Origin: Lachnospiraceae bacterium
GTDB lineage: Bacteria; Bacillota; Clostridia; Lachnospirales; Lachnospiraceae
NCBI GenBank assembly: GCA_017455525.1
Contig: JAFTAP010000020.1
Coordinates: 1-41,211 of the forward strand
Length of the DNA stretch: 41,211 nucleotides
Direction of reading: 5' to 3'
In this document: positions 15,586 through 24,460 of the stretch, piece after piece
Layout of the letters: the number at the start of each line of letters is the position of its first letter
Position numbering within the stretch: the stretch's first letter is position 1
Position numbers and translations under genes: made by a program
Notes under the pieces: model-generated
Told to the model about the DNA's origin: nothing
Seen by the model: the letters and a program-made list of their open reading frames with translations, nothing else
The model's database searches: none

Positions 15586-17219
15586 TGAATATTATTTTTG
15601 CTTCAACCGCATATATCGAACCGGGGAGAGTGGCCACAGGACTTCCCAATTACCTTAGGCATATATCGCATTCCTTGGCTAAAATGGGACACGATGTCAC
15701 TATAGTGTATAGTGCCAACTATAATCAAATCAGAAACGAAAATGGCGTCGAAGTTATCGCCGTACACGTACCAAGACTTACTGCCGATGATGAGCTAGAA
15801 ACTAGCAGAGTACGTGGGGTGGCGGATGCTTATTATATAAATCGTAAGATTGAGGAAATGATGCGAGACAGATTGTTTGACATCATACAATTTTCATCGC
15901 TGGAAGGTATAGGAAGACTCTATAGAAAAGATGTGCCGGCAGTTATGAGGCTGTCTTCTTACCATAAAACATACTTCGCATCCGGAATCACGATATGCGC
16001 TGAGTTAAGAGATGCACGAGCCGAGGAAGAAAGAAAGGCAGCACGGGGAATGGATGGTGTATTTGCACCTTGTCAAATAACAGCTCAGGCATTCAGTATG
16101 GACACAGGAATAGATGTAGATATTATAGAGAGTCCATTTGAGAATGACGTTCAAGAAATGGATAAGACGGTTTATGAAGAAAGAATCAGTGGAAGGAAAT
16201 ACTTTCTTTTTTTTGGAACACTTTATGCAGAGAAGGGAATTCTGATAATAGCGAAAACTTTGCATGATTTTTTAGGGAAGCATGAGGACTATTATTTTGT
16301 TGCTGCTGGTGATGTGACAAATATAGGTGGCATAGGTGCAGATAAGATATTATTGGATGGTGCAGGAGAATTCGCTGAAAGAGTAATCATACTTCCGGCT
16401 CTTCCGCACAAGTGTCTTTATCCCGTTATTGAGGGAGCAGAATTCGTAGTGCTACCATCTCTTATGGATAATCTACCGAATGCTTGCATAGAGGCAATGT
16501 ACTTTGGAAAAATCGTTATCGGAACAGATGGGGCAAGCTTTGAACAGCTTATTGATGATGAAAAAAATGGCTTTCTTTGTGGGATAGGTGATGCCGTAAG
16601 CCTGCTTAACAAAATGGAAAAGGTAGCTACATTAGACGCAATAACAAAAAAACGCATGGAGAAGCTGGCTCATCAGAGAATAACGAAGTTGGATTCAGAA
16701 AAAGTAGCACAGAATCTTATTGAATATTATAAGGACATTATTGCAAATAAAGGAAATAATAAAGCCTATAGAGAGGAGGCGGATCAGGCTTATAAGTCTG
16801 CTGAGAAATTTATAAATGACAGGCTAAATGAAATAAAAAAGGCATATATGGAAGAAGCAGATAAGAGATTTCTGCAGTCTAGGGTTTTGCTCAGATGGGT
16901 GGATATTCTAAGAAAAGGATCAGATTACAAAGGCTTTTTTAGTAAAAGAGAATATAAAAGCATAGTTATTTATGGAGTTTATGATATAGGGAAAATGCTT
17001 ATAGAGGATCTTATAAATAATGGACTCAATGTAGTATATGCTATTGACAGGATTCACCGAAATACCTGTGTAAAAATATATACGCCGGATTCAGAGCTGC
17101 CTGATGCAGATGTAATGGTGGTCACTCCGATAAGCAGTTTTCAGGAGATCAAATCCTCGTTGTCGAGGAGATTTAAGGGCAGTATAGTTTCACTAGAAGA
17201 TGTATTATTTGATGAATAG
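15585..17219 (+). CDS. GT4-type glycosyltransferase with C-terminal Rossmann-like module
   Basis: 544 residues. The GT-B core fills residues 1-385: MNIIFASTAYIEPGRVATGL, GLPNYLRHISHSLAKMGHDV (acceptor lobe), YFLFFGTLYAEKGILIIAKT (donor lobe entry) and FVVLPSLMDNLPNACIEAMY, holding the family 4 acid pair. A helical charged linker (about 385-450) leads to the shared module near 465: SIVIYGVYDIGKMLIEDLIN, VVYAIDRIHRNTCVKIYTP and ADVMVVTPISS. It starts at ATG 15585 within the stop of the preceding gene. It differs from the preceding GT4 by carrying the module at the opposite end, which argues against a simple tandem duplication. Confidence 0.85.
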   Translation: MNIIFASTAYIEPGRVATGLPNYLRHISHSLAKMGHDVTIVYSANYNQIRNENGVEVIAVHVPRLTADDELETSRVRGVADAYYINRKIEEMMRDRLFDIIQFSSLEGIGRLYRKDVPAVMRLSSYHKTYFASGITICAELRDARAEEERKAARGMDGVFAPCQITAQAFSMDTGIDVDIIESPFENDVQEMDKTVYEERISGRKYFLFFGTLYAEKGILIIAKTLHDFLGKHEDYYFVAAGDVTNIGGIGADKILLDGAGEFAERVIILPALPHKCLYPVIEGAEFVVLPSLMDNLPNACIEAMYFGKIVIGTDGASFEQLIDDEKNGFLCGIGDAVSLLNKMEKVATLDAITKKRMEKLAHQRITKLDSEKVAQNLIEYYKDIIANKGNNKAYREEADQAYKSAEKFINDRLNEIKKAYMEEADKRFLQSRVLLRWVDILRKGSDYKGFFSKREYKSIVIYGVYDIGKMLIEDLINNGLNVVYAIDRIHRNTCVKIYTPDSELPDADVMVVTPISSFQEIKSSLSRRFKGSIVSLEDVLFDE

Positions 17220-17231
17220 GAAAATATAAAG

Positions 17232-18389
17232 ATGTATAGAAAAACAGAATTATTCTATGAACCGCTAAAAGAACCATATGATATCATGAAACCGATTGAG
17301 GAGGGATTCCCTGCCGGAGAGATGAGTAAGGAAGAGCAGGCTTTTCTGTGTGGGCTTATAAGAGCGAATTCCCCAAAGAAGCTTTTAGAGATTGGAGTAG
17401 CTGCCGGAGGAACTACAGCCGTGATAGGGAACTGTTTATCTAAGGTTAGTCCTGATGCCAGGATGTATTCAGTAGATATAAGCAGCAGATATTACAGAGC
17501 ACCTGAGAAAGAGAGTACGGGTTATCTTTATAACCAAGTGAATGAACGATTGAGGTTTGCAAATTTTCATAAGTTCATGCTGGGCAGAAGCATACCATTT
17601 TGGATAGATGAGATTGGGGCTGGAATAGATTTTCTTGTTTTAGATACTGTTCATAGTCTCCCGGGAGAGGTTTTAGACTTTCTGTGTGTCTTGCCATATC
17701 TCTCAGATGGAGCGATAGTTGTCATGCATGATATAAATTATAATTTGCTGTCTACGTACTCTAATGGTGTAAATTCATATGCAACTAAGGTTTTATTTTC
17801 CTCTGTGCGGGCAGGAGAAAAGTATTATGACTTTGATAGCCCGAGAACAAATATTGCGGCTTTCAGAGTTAATTGCGATACCCGTGAGGACGTATGGAAT
17901 GTGTTTTCATCTTTGTCAATCACATGGGAATATATACCGACAATGGTTGATATAAAAAAGTATACCAGTATATTCCTTAGACATTATGGAATTACTGAAG
18001 CGCTGGAGGAGTGGTTGAAATCGCTTCTGTATCTACAGGAAAAGGCGCAAGCAAAAAAGATAGGAAATGTGGATAAGGAGATTGAACACATAAGAGAAAC
18101 GGTAAAAAAGCATAATAGCACCTATATATACGGAACCGGACTAAAAGGAGCAAGAATGGTCGATCTACTTGATAAAATACAGATCAGCGGTTTTTGTGTC
18201 TCCGATAATTATCCGACTGAAGGTGAATACTTGGGTAAAAGTGTGCGGCATATAAGTGAGGTATCCGTCGGCGAAGGCATCGTTGTGCTGGCATCTGATT
18301 CAGAGGAATGCTTATGGCATATTTATGAAAATGAGATTCCTCATGTTGTTGTTTCTGACAGACTGTGGAAAACATATAATTGCCTATAG
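17232..18389 (+). CDS. Class I methyltransferase-like protein (CmcI-type) with C-terminal Rossmann-like module
   Basis: 385 residues. KKLLEIGVAAGGTTAVIGNC (motif I), ARMYSVDISSRYYRAPEKES (motif II), IDFLVLDTVHSLPGEVLDF and LSDGAIVVMHDINYNL resemble the Methyltransf_24/CmcI-like family, where acidic residues bind a metal and assist methylation. From about residue 296 comes the shared module: TYIYGTGLKGARMVDLLD, then GFCVSDNYPTEGEYLGKSV and IVVLASDSEE. The ribosome site is weak (AGGAAAA). The stop is followed after 9 nt by a GT2 gene. The metal and acceptor are not established. Similar proteins in surface clusters methylate sugar hydroxyls. Confidence 0.78.
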   Translation: MYRKTELFYEPLKEPYDIMKPIEEGFPAGEMSKEEQAFLCGLIRANSPKKLLEIGVAAGGTTAVIGNCLSKVSPDARMYSVDISSRYYRAPEKESTGYLYNQVNERLRFANFHKFMLGRSIPFWIDEIGAGIDFLVLDTVHSLPGEVLDFLCVLPYLSDGAIVVMHDINYNLLSTYSNGVNSYATKVLFSSVRAGEKYYDFDSPRTNIAAFRVNCDTREDVWNVFSSLSITWEYIPTMVDIKKYTSIFLRHYGITEALEEWLKSLLYLQEKAQAKKIGNVDKEIEHIRETVKKHNSTYIYGTGLKGARMVDLLDKIQISGFCVSDNYPTEGEYLGKSVRHISEVSVGEGIVVLASDSEECLWHIYENEIPHVVVSDRLWKTYNCL

Positions 18390-18398
18390 CGCATAGAT

Positions 18399-19328
18399 AT
18401 GAGTAGAACAGACGAAAGATTAGTCAGCATACTTATCCCGGTATATAATGGGGCGACGTTCATAGAAGAACTGTTGGAATCAATTAAGAGCCAATCTTAT
18501 GAAAATAAGGAGCTTATAATAATGGATGATTGTTCTGAGGACAGTTCGTATTCAATATGTCAGGAGTGGTGTCAGTCTAATTCAGGTTATTTTTCGGATG
18601 TTCGTGTTTATAGGAATGATGTGAATTATGGACTAAGTAAAAATACTGAGGCTCTTTTTCGGGAGGCAAAAGGCAAGTATCTCTTTCTAGCCGACCAGGA
18701 TGATATATGGAAACCGGAAAAGATTAGAATTCAAACAGAATATATGGAAACCAGACCTAACTGTATGATTTGTCTTTCGGACAGGAGCATTGCAGATGAG
18801 AGACTGAATATAAAGGCAGAGTCTGAGTTCGAACTTAACAAATATTCAATTAAAGCAATGAATTTTGATGAATTTATAAAGCACAGGCGACATGGATGTT
18901 CTGCAAATAAAATGTGCATTCGAAATGGTAACCTTAGCATTTTAGAAGTGCCGGACGGTATTTTCGAACAAGATCTTTTTATAGCATCAATGGCTGTATG
19001 CTGTGGAACGATTGATTATATATACAAACCACTGGTTTTATACCGTATACATAGTAGCAATATATCAGGAAATTACAGTATTCAGTTTGCAGCAAGCGCC
19101 TTGGATTGTTTTCTTAAATTATATTACTCTAAAAGAAAAGCATACAAAAGGCGGTATATGGATATAAATATCATAAGACAAGAGATGAATAAACGTTTTG
19201 GAATTAATACAGATATATACAATGATTCTCGGTTCTTTGCAGATAATAGAGAAGACCCTGCGTTCATTGATGCATTAAAGCTTACATGGAGTTCATACCG
19301 AAACAAAACAATAGGTGCGTGGAGATAA
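18399..19328 (+). CDS. GT2 family glycosyltransferase
   Basis: 309 residues with a complete GT-A core: VSILIPVYNGATFIEELLES, ELIIMDDCSEDSSYSI (nucleotide-binding acids), NYGLSKNTEALFREAKGKYL, then FLADQDDIWKPEKI, with the metal-binding DQDD at 99-102. Residues 100-235 include a typical GT2 acceptor region with LYRIHSSNISG. It resembles rhamnosyltransferase-like inverting enzymes, although the donor cannot be fixed from sequence. Unlike most neighbours it has no appended Rossmann-like module. The next gene's likely start, with an AAGGAGG site, lies about 30 nt after the stop. Confidence 0.85.
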   Translation: MSRTDERLVSILIPVYNGATFIEELLESIKSQSYENKELIIMDDCSEDSSYSICQEWCQSNSGYFSDVRVYRNDVNYGLSKNTEALFREAKGKYLFLADQDDIWKPEKIRIQTEYMETRPNCMICLSDRSIADERLNIKAESEFELNKYSIKAMNFDEFIKHRRHGCSANKMCIRNGNLSILEVPDGIFEQDLFIASMAVCCGTIDYIYKPLVLYRIHSSNISGNYSIQFAASALDCFLKLYYSKRKAYKRRYMDINIIRQEMNKRFGINTDIYNDSRFFADNREDPAFIDALKLTWSSYRNKTIGAWR

Positions 19329-19359
19329 GGACAACAAAGAATCATATTCAAGGAGGCCA

Positions 19360-20688
19360 ATGAGCTGTAGTATTATTAATTCGAAAAAAATAGGCGTTTT
19401 TGTACCTACTTATAGGCGCGCTGATGTGATAGAAGATCTGCTAGAGCAGATATGTGATGTATTTTATAATTATGATATTGATATCACAATATGCGATTCA
19501 AGTGATGACGATAAGACAGAAGGTGTCGTGAAAAAATATACCAAGGCATATGATAACGTGTATTATCTCCGTCTTGATCCTTCAATACATAGCAACAGTA
19601 AAGTTTATTTAATATATAAAACATACGATTTTCAGATTAGGTATAGTTATATATGGATTATGTCGGACCGGATAAGACCGACAGAATATCTGCTGGAAAT
19701 GATTCATAGTTATTTATCTAACTACTATGATTTGATCGTGATAGGCAGAAAAAAGATGGAAGGTGGAGCAGATAAGGAGTATAGTGATTATGATTCTCTT
19801 TTGAGCGAAGTAGCTTGGGAAATGACCTCATATGGTTCCACAATAGTCAATTCAAGATCCATGTTATATGATGCTGACTGGATGATGCTGGAGGATAAAT
19901 ACCTTGTAGATCGGAAAGTAAACCACTCTCATGTGGCGTTATATTTTGAGCAATTGTATAAAAAAGAAAGCTTTAGAGTATTAAGGATTGACTTTAGGGC
20001 AGGGTTTTACAGCAGGTCTAAAATGAAGATAGAATCAGGCTGGTTGCGTGATACTTTTCCAATATGGGTGGATTATTGGCAGGAAACAATTTTCTCATTG
20101 CCTGGAGATAATTCAGCAAAGAAGGTGGCAATAAGGTCACACGGTGTCAACAGCGGTCTGTTTTCCAATGACAGACTTATTGTTTTAAGGAAAAAAAAAA
20201 TATTGAATTTATCTGTATCATTAAGATATTTTATCAGATGGAGATACCTGTCAGATGTTCCCAGATGGCTCTTTTTGTTGATTTCTATATGGCCTGCCAA
20301 GAAACTTATGTACTTACCAATCGATACAGCAAAAATTGAGAATAAGAGATTACGTTGTATAAGGAATTTATATATACATTTTCCAAAAATATATATATAT
20401 GGACATGGAAGAATTGCTGAAAAATACACAGAATATTTGGACTATCTTAATATTCCATGCAACGGATATATTGTGAGCAAGCTAAGTCATGATGATTATT
20501 TGCAGACTGAGCATATGATCATAGAGTACGACGAGGAGATAGTCCGAGATAAAAGGGTGGGAATAATTATGGGAATGAATAGGAAGAACACGGTCGCAGT
20601 AATGGAAAGCATGGCGCTTTGGAGATATGGCGACAGGATTTTCAACGAGGATATAGACAGCTTGGACTTTATAACCAGGTCGGAATAA
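19360..20688 (+). CDS. GT2-like glycosyltransferase with C-terminal Rossmann-like module
   Basis: 442 residues from ATG 19360, chosen because AAGGAGG at 19350-19356 precedes it and MSCSIINSKKIGVFVPTYRR opens the GT-A fold at once; an in-frame ATG at 19315 would add 15 residues and overlap the upstream gene. ITICDSSDDDKTEGV and YSYIWIMSDRIRPTEYLL fit GT2 nucleotide-binding and acidic positions, although the DxD is atypical (SDR). WLFLLISIWPAKKLMYL (about 303-320) is a short hydrophobic stretch that may touch the membrane. The shared module starts near 344: KIYIYGHGRIAEKYTEYLD, GYIVSK and VGIIMGMNRKN. An A10 run at 20191-20200 lies in frame upstream of the module. This is the last gene of the AT-rich block. 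Confidence 0.72.
   Translation: MSCSIINSKKIGVFVPTYRRADVIEDLLEQICDVFYNYDIDITICDSSDDDKTEGVVKKYTKAYDNVYYLRLDPSIHSNSKVYLIYKTYDFQIRYSYIWIMSDRIRPTEYLLEMIHSYLSNYYDLIVIGRKKMEGGADKEYSDYDSLLSEVAWEMTSYGSTIVNSRSMLYDADWMMLEDKYLVDRKVNHSHVALYFEQLYKKESFRVLRIDFRAGFYSRSKMKIESGWLRDTFPIWVDYWQETIFSLPGDNSAKKVAIRSHGVNSGLFSNDRLIVLRKKKILNLSVSLRYFIRWRYLSDVPRWLFLLISIWPAKKLMYLPIDTAKIENKRLRCIRNLYIHFPKIYIYGHGRIAEKYTEYLDYLNIPCNGYIVSKLSHDDYLQTEHMIIEYDEEIVRDKRVGIIMGMNRKNTVAVMESMALWRYGDRIFNEDIDSLDFITRSE
20191..20200 (+). repeat. In-frame A10 homopolymer
   Basis: Ten A residues encode Lys-Lys-Lys plus the first base of Ile in the GT2-like gene. Slippage here would remove the hydrophobic stretch and the C-terminal module. It is the longest homopolymer I noticed in the window. 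Confidence 0.7.
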
Positions 20689-20729
20689 AAAGATTATAGT
20701 ATACAGATTTTTTTGGAAAGGCTTAATTT

Positions 20730-21827
20730 ATGATAATGGAAGAGGTTAGGCATCTGTATATGCCTGACGGTAAGGTAAATCCGGAGATAGCGGACAGGAA
20801 GATAATCATATGGGGGTGCGGAGACAGGGGGAAAGGACTACTGAAGCATTTCTCCGACATCGGAGGAGAGATAGAGTGCTTCTGCGATACGAATTATGAT
20901 GGATTGGGGGGGTCATTCTGTGGAAAGCAGGTCATCGCCCCAGAGAGTCTTGCCGAATATATCGGCAGGAACATAGTTGTAACATTTACCTTCTGGCCAC
21001 AGATACTGCACTATATACCTTCGGATAAGGATGTGTGCATGTATGCCAATTATCCGTATTGGACAAACAGTGGGGACAGATGCGTACTCTGCGGCAGTAC
21101 CCGCACGGTATCGTGCGAAGCCAGGTTCGTGGAGTTCCTTGATGACAGGATGTTCAACATGAACCCGCCAGTGACGAGATGGGTACATTGCGAGGACTGC
21201 GAGTTCTCGTTTTCGTCCTACCGTCCTGACGACGAAGAGATGAGCCGGTTTTATATGGACTACCGTGGAGAAGGATATAACAGGCAGAGGATGAAATACG
21301 AGCCGGACTACTCGGATGAAGCCATGTTCGGTGAAGAGTCGATAAGATATAGGAGGAGCCTGACTTCGAATTTCATAGGATCTGCCATAGGGAGTGCTGG
21401 ATCATATAGGAACGTGCTTGATTATGGCGGTGACAAGGGGCAGTTTATCCCTGAACTGTTTGAGGATACCTCAAGATATGTATACGACATCTCGGGGAAG
21501 GAGACAGTGTCTGGGGTGAAGCGTCTTGAAAGCTTGGAGGAAGCGGCTTCCCATGATTGGGACATCATTATGAACTGCTGCACCCTTGAGCACGTATCGT
21601 ACCCTGATGAGATACTGGATACGATTGTATCGATGATGGGCAGGGACACGCTATTCTACCTAGAACTGCCCTGCGAGTGCTACGGCATGAACGTGAGCGT
21701 GCACGAGCATATAAACGAGTTCACCCATCAAACGCTGAAGACGATTGGCGATAGATTCTCTCTGGAGATACTTGAGATTGGAGATATTGGCACATTCGGC
21801 ATAGCGGCATTGTACAGGAAACGCTGA
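20730..21827 (+). CDS. Zinc-ribbon methyltransferase with N-terminal Rossmann-like module
   Basis: 365 residues. Residues 18-110 are the shared module: KIIIWGCGDRGKGLLKHF, then IECFCDTNYDGLGGSFCGK and NIVVTFTFWPQ. CVLCGS and CEDCEF (two CxxC pairs about 40 residues apart) form a zinc-ribbon-like knuckle as in sugar C-methyltransferases of the Methyltransf_13/23 type. A SAM domain follows: RNVLDYGGDKGQFIPELF, YVYDISGKETVSGVKRLES, WDIIMNCCTLEHVSYPDEI and DTLFYLELPCECYGM. A G7 run at 20906-20912 is in frame. This is the first gene of the GC-richer block; 41 nt separate it from the AT-rich block. TylC3-like C-methylation of a nucleotide sugar is possible, but the catalytic residues were not checked. 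Confidence 0.78.
   Translation: MIMEEVRHLYMPDGKVNPEIADRKIIIWGCGDRGKGLLKHFSDIGGEIECFCDTNYDGLGGSFCGKQVIAPESLAEYIGRNIVVTFTFWPQILHYIPSDKDVCMYANYPYWTNSGDRCVLCGSTRTVSCEARFVEFLDDRMFNMNPPVTRWVHCEDCEFSFSSYRPDDEEMSRFYMDYRGEGYNRQRMKYEPDYSDEAMFGEESIRYRRSLTSNFIGSAIGSAGSYRNVLDYGGDKGQFIPELFEDTSRYVYDISGKETVSGVKRLESLEEAASHDWDIIMNCCTLEHVSYPDEILDTIVSMMGRDTLFYLELPCECYGMNVSVHEHINEFTHQTLKTIGDRFSLEILEIGDIGTFGIAALYRKR
20906..20912 (+). repeat. In-frame G7 tract
   Basis: Seven G residues encode Leu-Gly-Gly within the Rossmann-like module of the gene at 20730. The frame is intact at length seven. Confidence 0.6.
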
Positions 21828-21838
21828 GGCAGGCGGGA

Positions 21839-24112
21839 GTGTTATACAGCTTCGACATATTCGACACGCTCATAACCCGAAAGGTGGCGACACCTGACGG
21901 CATATTCGCCCTCATGCAGCGTGAGCTCATAAGCAGCGATGAGTACAGTGACCTGTCGGATCACATCATAGATAACTTTTATACTCTCAGACAGCGGGCA
22001 GAGAGGGATGCAAGGGCAGTGTGTTGTGACGCGGAGCATGATGAGGTAACCCTTGAGCAGATCTATAGAATCCTTGGACTCACGGGCTGTAATGACAATC
22101 AGGCACGGAGACTCATATCTCTTGAGAAGAGAACCGAGCTGGAAAACATAATCGGAGTACGAGGCAACATGGAGCGCTATTTCGGGCTTAAGGAAGCGGG
22201 GGAGCGTGCCGTGCTCATATCCGATATGTATCTTGAGGAAAGTGACGTAAGGAAGATGCTTGTCAAGGCTGATCCGAGGTTCAGCGACGCTGTCATATAC
22301 ATGTCATCCGCATATAAGAAAAGCAAGTCAACGGGCAGGCTCTATTCACTCGTGAAAGAAATGGAGGGTGCCGAGTATTCCAAATGGGAGCATAGAGGTG
22401 ACAATCCCGTATCGGATATGGAGATACCGTCAAGGCTTGGCATAAAAGCAGATGGGATTGCCGGTAAGGTACTTCTCCCGATCGAGGAGCATGCGATCAG
22501 ATATCTCAGGCATGACAGCAATGCCCAGCTCATCATAGGAGCTTCGGCTAACGCTCGTATGAACCGCAGAGATGATGCAGTGCGAGACGGGAGGAAGTAT
22601 GATTACGGGACGTCGCTCATAGCCCCAGTCGTCACAGGCTACACACGGTGGTTACTGTCGCAGGTCATGGAGAGGGGCATAAGGAAGCTCTATTTCATAG
22701 CAAGGGATGGATATCTGCTGAGGGAAACTGCTGATAAGATGATATTGCAGGAGGGACTTCCCATAGAGACGCATTATATTTACGGATCAAGAAAGGCATG
22801 GAGACCTGCATTGTTCATCGACGGCGGTTTCGACGTGGCGGATTTCTTCAAGCGGACGGATGACGACGACATGAGCCTTGAGGGGATGGCCCGAAGATTC
22901 GGGATAAGTGCGGATGAGCTGGTCGGCTTCCTGCCGGAGGGCTATGGGAGTGACAGTTATCCTGCACAGCGGAAGCAGCGGGAGGAGATAATAGGGCTGC
23001 TTCAAGGAAATGAGGACTTCAGGTCATGTATCAGCAGAAGAACCGAGACGGAGCGTGAGCTCATCCGTGAATACCTAACTCAGAGCATAGACCTTGAGGT
23101 AAGGGATTATGCCTTTGTCGAGCTTGTTGGGAGCGGGTACACACAGTTCGCCTTGTCTAAGATAATGAGGGAGATCACGGACTATCCAATGCTGACGTTT
23201 TATTATCATATAGATGGGGGATATGGTGATGACATGTGCAAGTTCCTTAGCTATTGCCCAGGGATGATGAACAGGAAGGCTATGGAGCCGCTCTTTTCTG
23301 CACCGCATGGATGTACGTCAGGCTATCAGAATGATCCGTTGGGACGTGTCATGCCTATGCTTGATGATGCCGGGAGGGTGTTTGAGGAGAATGGCATGGA
23401 TGACTTTCAGAAAGGCTTTCTAGCTTTCCTTGATAATATAGACATCAGGGTATCGGGAAACCTGATGATGGAGAGTCTCTATGATAGGTATATATCGGAC
23501 ACACCGGACACGGAGCTTATGGATTTCATAGGAGACAATATCTTCTCCAACAGTGGCAGGGATGAGGCTGCTCACAGGTTCGCGCCGAAGTTAAGCGAAG
23601 AGGACCTGAACTATATGTTCAGGCTGAGACTCATGGAACCTATTCTGCTCTTCTATCATGGTGCGGATTATCAGTATTCCCTTCAGAGACTCACCGAGGC
23701 TGAAAGGGCCAATATAGAGAGGCTTAAGGAGGAGAGGGGGCTTGCAAGTACGCAGAAGGACAGGATAGCTTTCTGGAGAAAGAGCCCGGTGCCTTGGGTA
23801 CAGGCTGCCGGATGCGAAGTACTGATGAGCCGTGCCGGTCGCAGGATCGCCTTGTACGGCGCAGGGAATGTCGGTAGGATGCTCTCGGGGATCATAGAAC
23901 TTGATGAGGACAAGGAGCTTGCTGTCTGGGTTGACAGAGGCTATGAGAGACTCAGTAAGGATGGTTGGCCCGTGGAGCCGGTAGAGAAGCTGTATAGTAC
24001 AGATTACGACAGCGTGATCATAGCTATAGCAAATCCCGGGGTTGCGAAGGATATAAGGAGATACCTCATATCAAACGGTGTGGAGAGGGATAGGATAGTT
24101 ACCTATGCTTAA
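21839..24112 (+). CDS. Large HAD-like protein with C-terminal Rossmann-like module
   Basis: 757 residues from GTG 21839, with GAGG 9 nt upstream. The N-terminal HAD-like domain (about 1-215) begins LYSFDIFDTLITR. D6 is the motif I nucleophile position, but the second Asp of DxDGT is Phe8, a pattern of dehalogenase-like rather than classical phosphatase HADs. Motif II is AVLISDMYL, and the late acidic motif is HRGDNPVSDM. Residues 215-620 match the large second domain often joined to such HADs in glycan clusters (IRKLYFIARDGYLLRETADK, FVELVGSGYTQFALSKIMRE). The C-terminal module is RIALYGAGNVGRMLSGII (near 667), VWVDRGYERLSKDGWPV and SVIIAIANPGV. The precise reaction is unknown; a role in glycan assembly is inferred from context. 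Confidence 0.78.
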   Translation: MLYSFDIFDTLITRKVATPDGIFALMQRELISSDEYSDLSDHIIDNFYTLRQRAERDARAVCCDAEHDEVTLEQIYRILGLTGCNDNQARRLISLEKRTELENIIGVRGNMERYFGLKEAGERAVLISDMYLEESDVRKMLVKADPRFSDAVIYMSSAYKKSKSTGRLYSLVKEMEGAEYSKWEHRGDNPVSDMEIPSRLGIKADGIAGKVLLPIEEHAIRYLRHDSNAQLIIGASANARMNRRDDAVRDGRKYDYGTSLIAPVVTGYTRWLLSQVMERGIRKLYFIARDGYLLRETADKMILQEGLPIETHYIYGSRKAWRPALFIDGGFDVADFFKRTDDDDMSLEGMARRFGISADELVGFLPEGYGSDSYPAQRKQREEIIGLLQGNEDFRSCISRRTETERELIREYLTQSIDLEVRDYAFVELVGSGYTQFALSKIMREITDYPMLTFYYHIDGGYGDDMCKFLSYCPGMMNRKAMEPLFSAPHGCTSGYQNDPLGRVMPMLDDAGRVFEENGMDDFQKGFLAFLDNIDIRVSGNLMMESLYDRYISDTPDTELMDFIGDNIFSNSGRDEAAHRFAPKLSEEDLNYMFRLRLMEPILLFYHGADYQYSLQRLTEAERANIERLKEERGLASTQKDRIAFWRKSPVPWVQAAGCEVLMSRAGRRIALYGAGNVGRMLSGIIELDEDKELAVWVDRGYERLSKDGWPVEPVEKLYSTDYDSVIIAIANPGVAKDIRRYLISNGVERDRIVTYA

Positions 24113-24139
24113 ATTATGACTATAAATATTAGTTTGGAA

Positions 24140-24168
24140 TTGACAGATGTAATTGACAGTTATAAAAT
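24140..24168 (+). promoter_or_regulatory. Sigma-70-type promoter of hicAB
   Basis: TTGACA (24140-24145) and TAAAAT (24163-24168) are separated by exactly 17 nt in an AT-rich gap after the HAD-like gene. A perfect palindrome follows the -10 box at once. This is the clearest promoter in the window and suggests hicAB is transcribed independently of the glycan operon. Confidence 0.7.
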
Positions 24169-24188
24169 GCAACTAGAAAATAGTTGCA
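24168..24188. promoter_or_regulatory. Perfect 8-bp palindrome, likely HicB operator
   Basis: TGCAACTA (24168-24175) and TAGTTGCA (24181-24188) form a perfect inverted repeat with a 5-nt spacer, overlapping the end of the -10 box and the transcription start region. HicB antitoxins with a ribbon-helix-helix domain repress their own operon through such sites. Binding is inferred. Confidence 0.65.
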
Positions 24189-24200
24189 ATGAGGCGAGAG

Positions 24201-24458
24201 ATGGCAAGCAAGGAAGCCCTAATTAAAAAACTTATTTCCAAGCCAGCACCATCGAACTTTACTATGAGAGAACTGGACGCCCTTATGAAGAAATGTGGAT
24301 GCCGGAAATTCTCAGGAGGAAGGGGCTCAGGAGTGGGATATATGCATGAAAAGACGGGGAGGATTGTCCAGTTCGATGCCCCTCATCCTGGGAACGAATT
24401 GTACAGATACCATGTGAATATGGTGAGGAAGTTTTTGGAAGACATAGGGGAGGCGTAA
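24201..24458 (+). CDS. hicA: HicA-family toxin of a type II toxin-antitoxin system
   Basis: 85 residues from ATG 24201. The site GAGGCGAGAG lies just upstream, and an earlier in-frame ATG at 24189 is less likely. KEALIKKLISKP and NFTMRELDALMKKCGC match the HicA helix, followed by the beta-sheet part GRGSGVGYMHEKTGRIVQF and PHPGNELYRYHVNMVRKFL. This is the Firmicutes HicA subtype with PHP...EL..Y rather than the classical GSH motif, so the catalytic His assignment is uncertain. HicA toxins cleave mRNA in the cytoplasm. The antitoxin follows after two bases. The pair has its own promoter, and may stabilise the surrounding variable locus. Confidence 0.85.
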   Translation: MASKEALIKKLISKPAPSNFTMRELDALMKKCGCRKFSGGRGSGVGYMHEKTGRIVQFDAPHPGNELYRYHVNMVRKFLEDIGEA

Positions 24459-24460
24459 TA

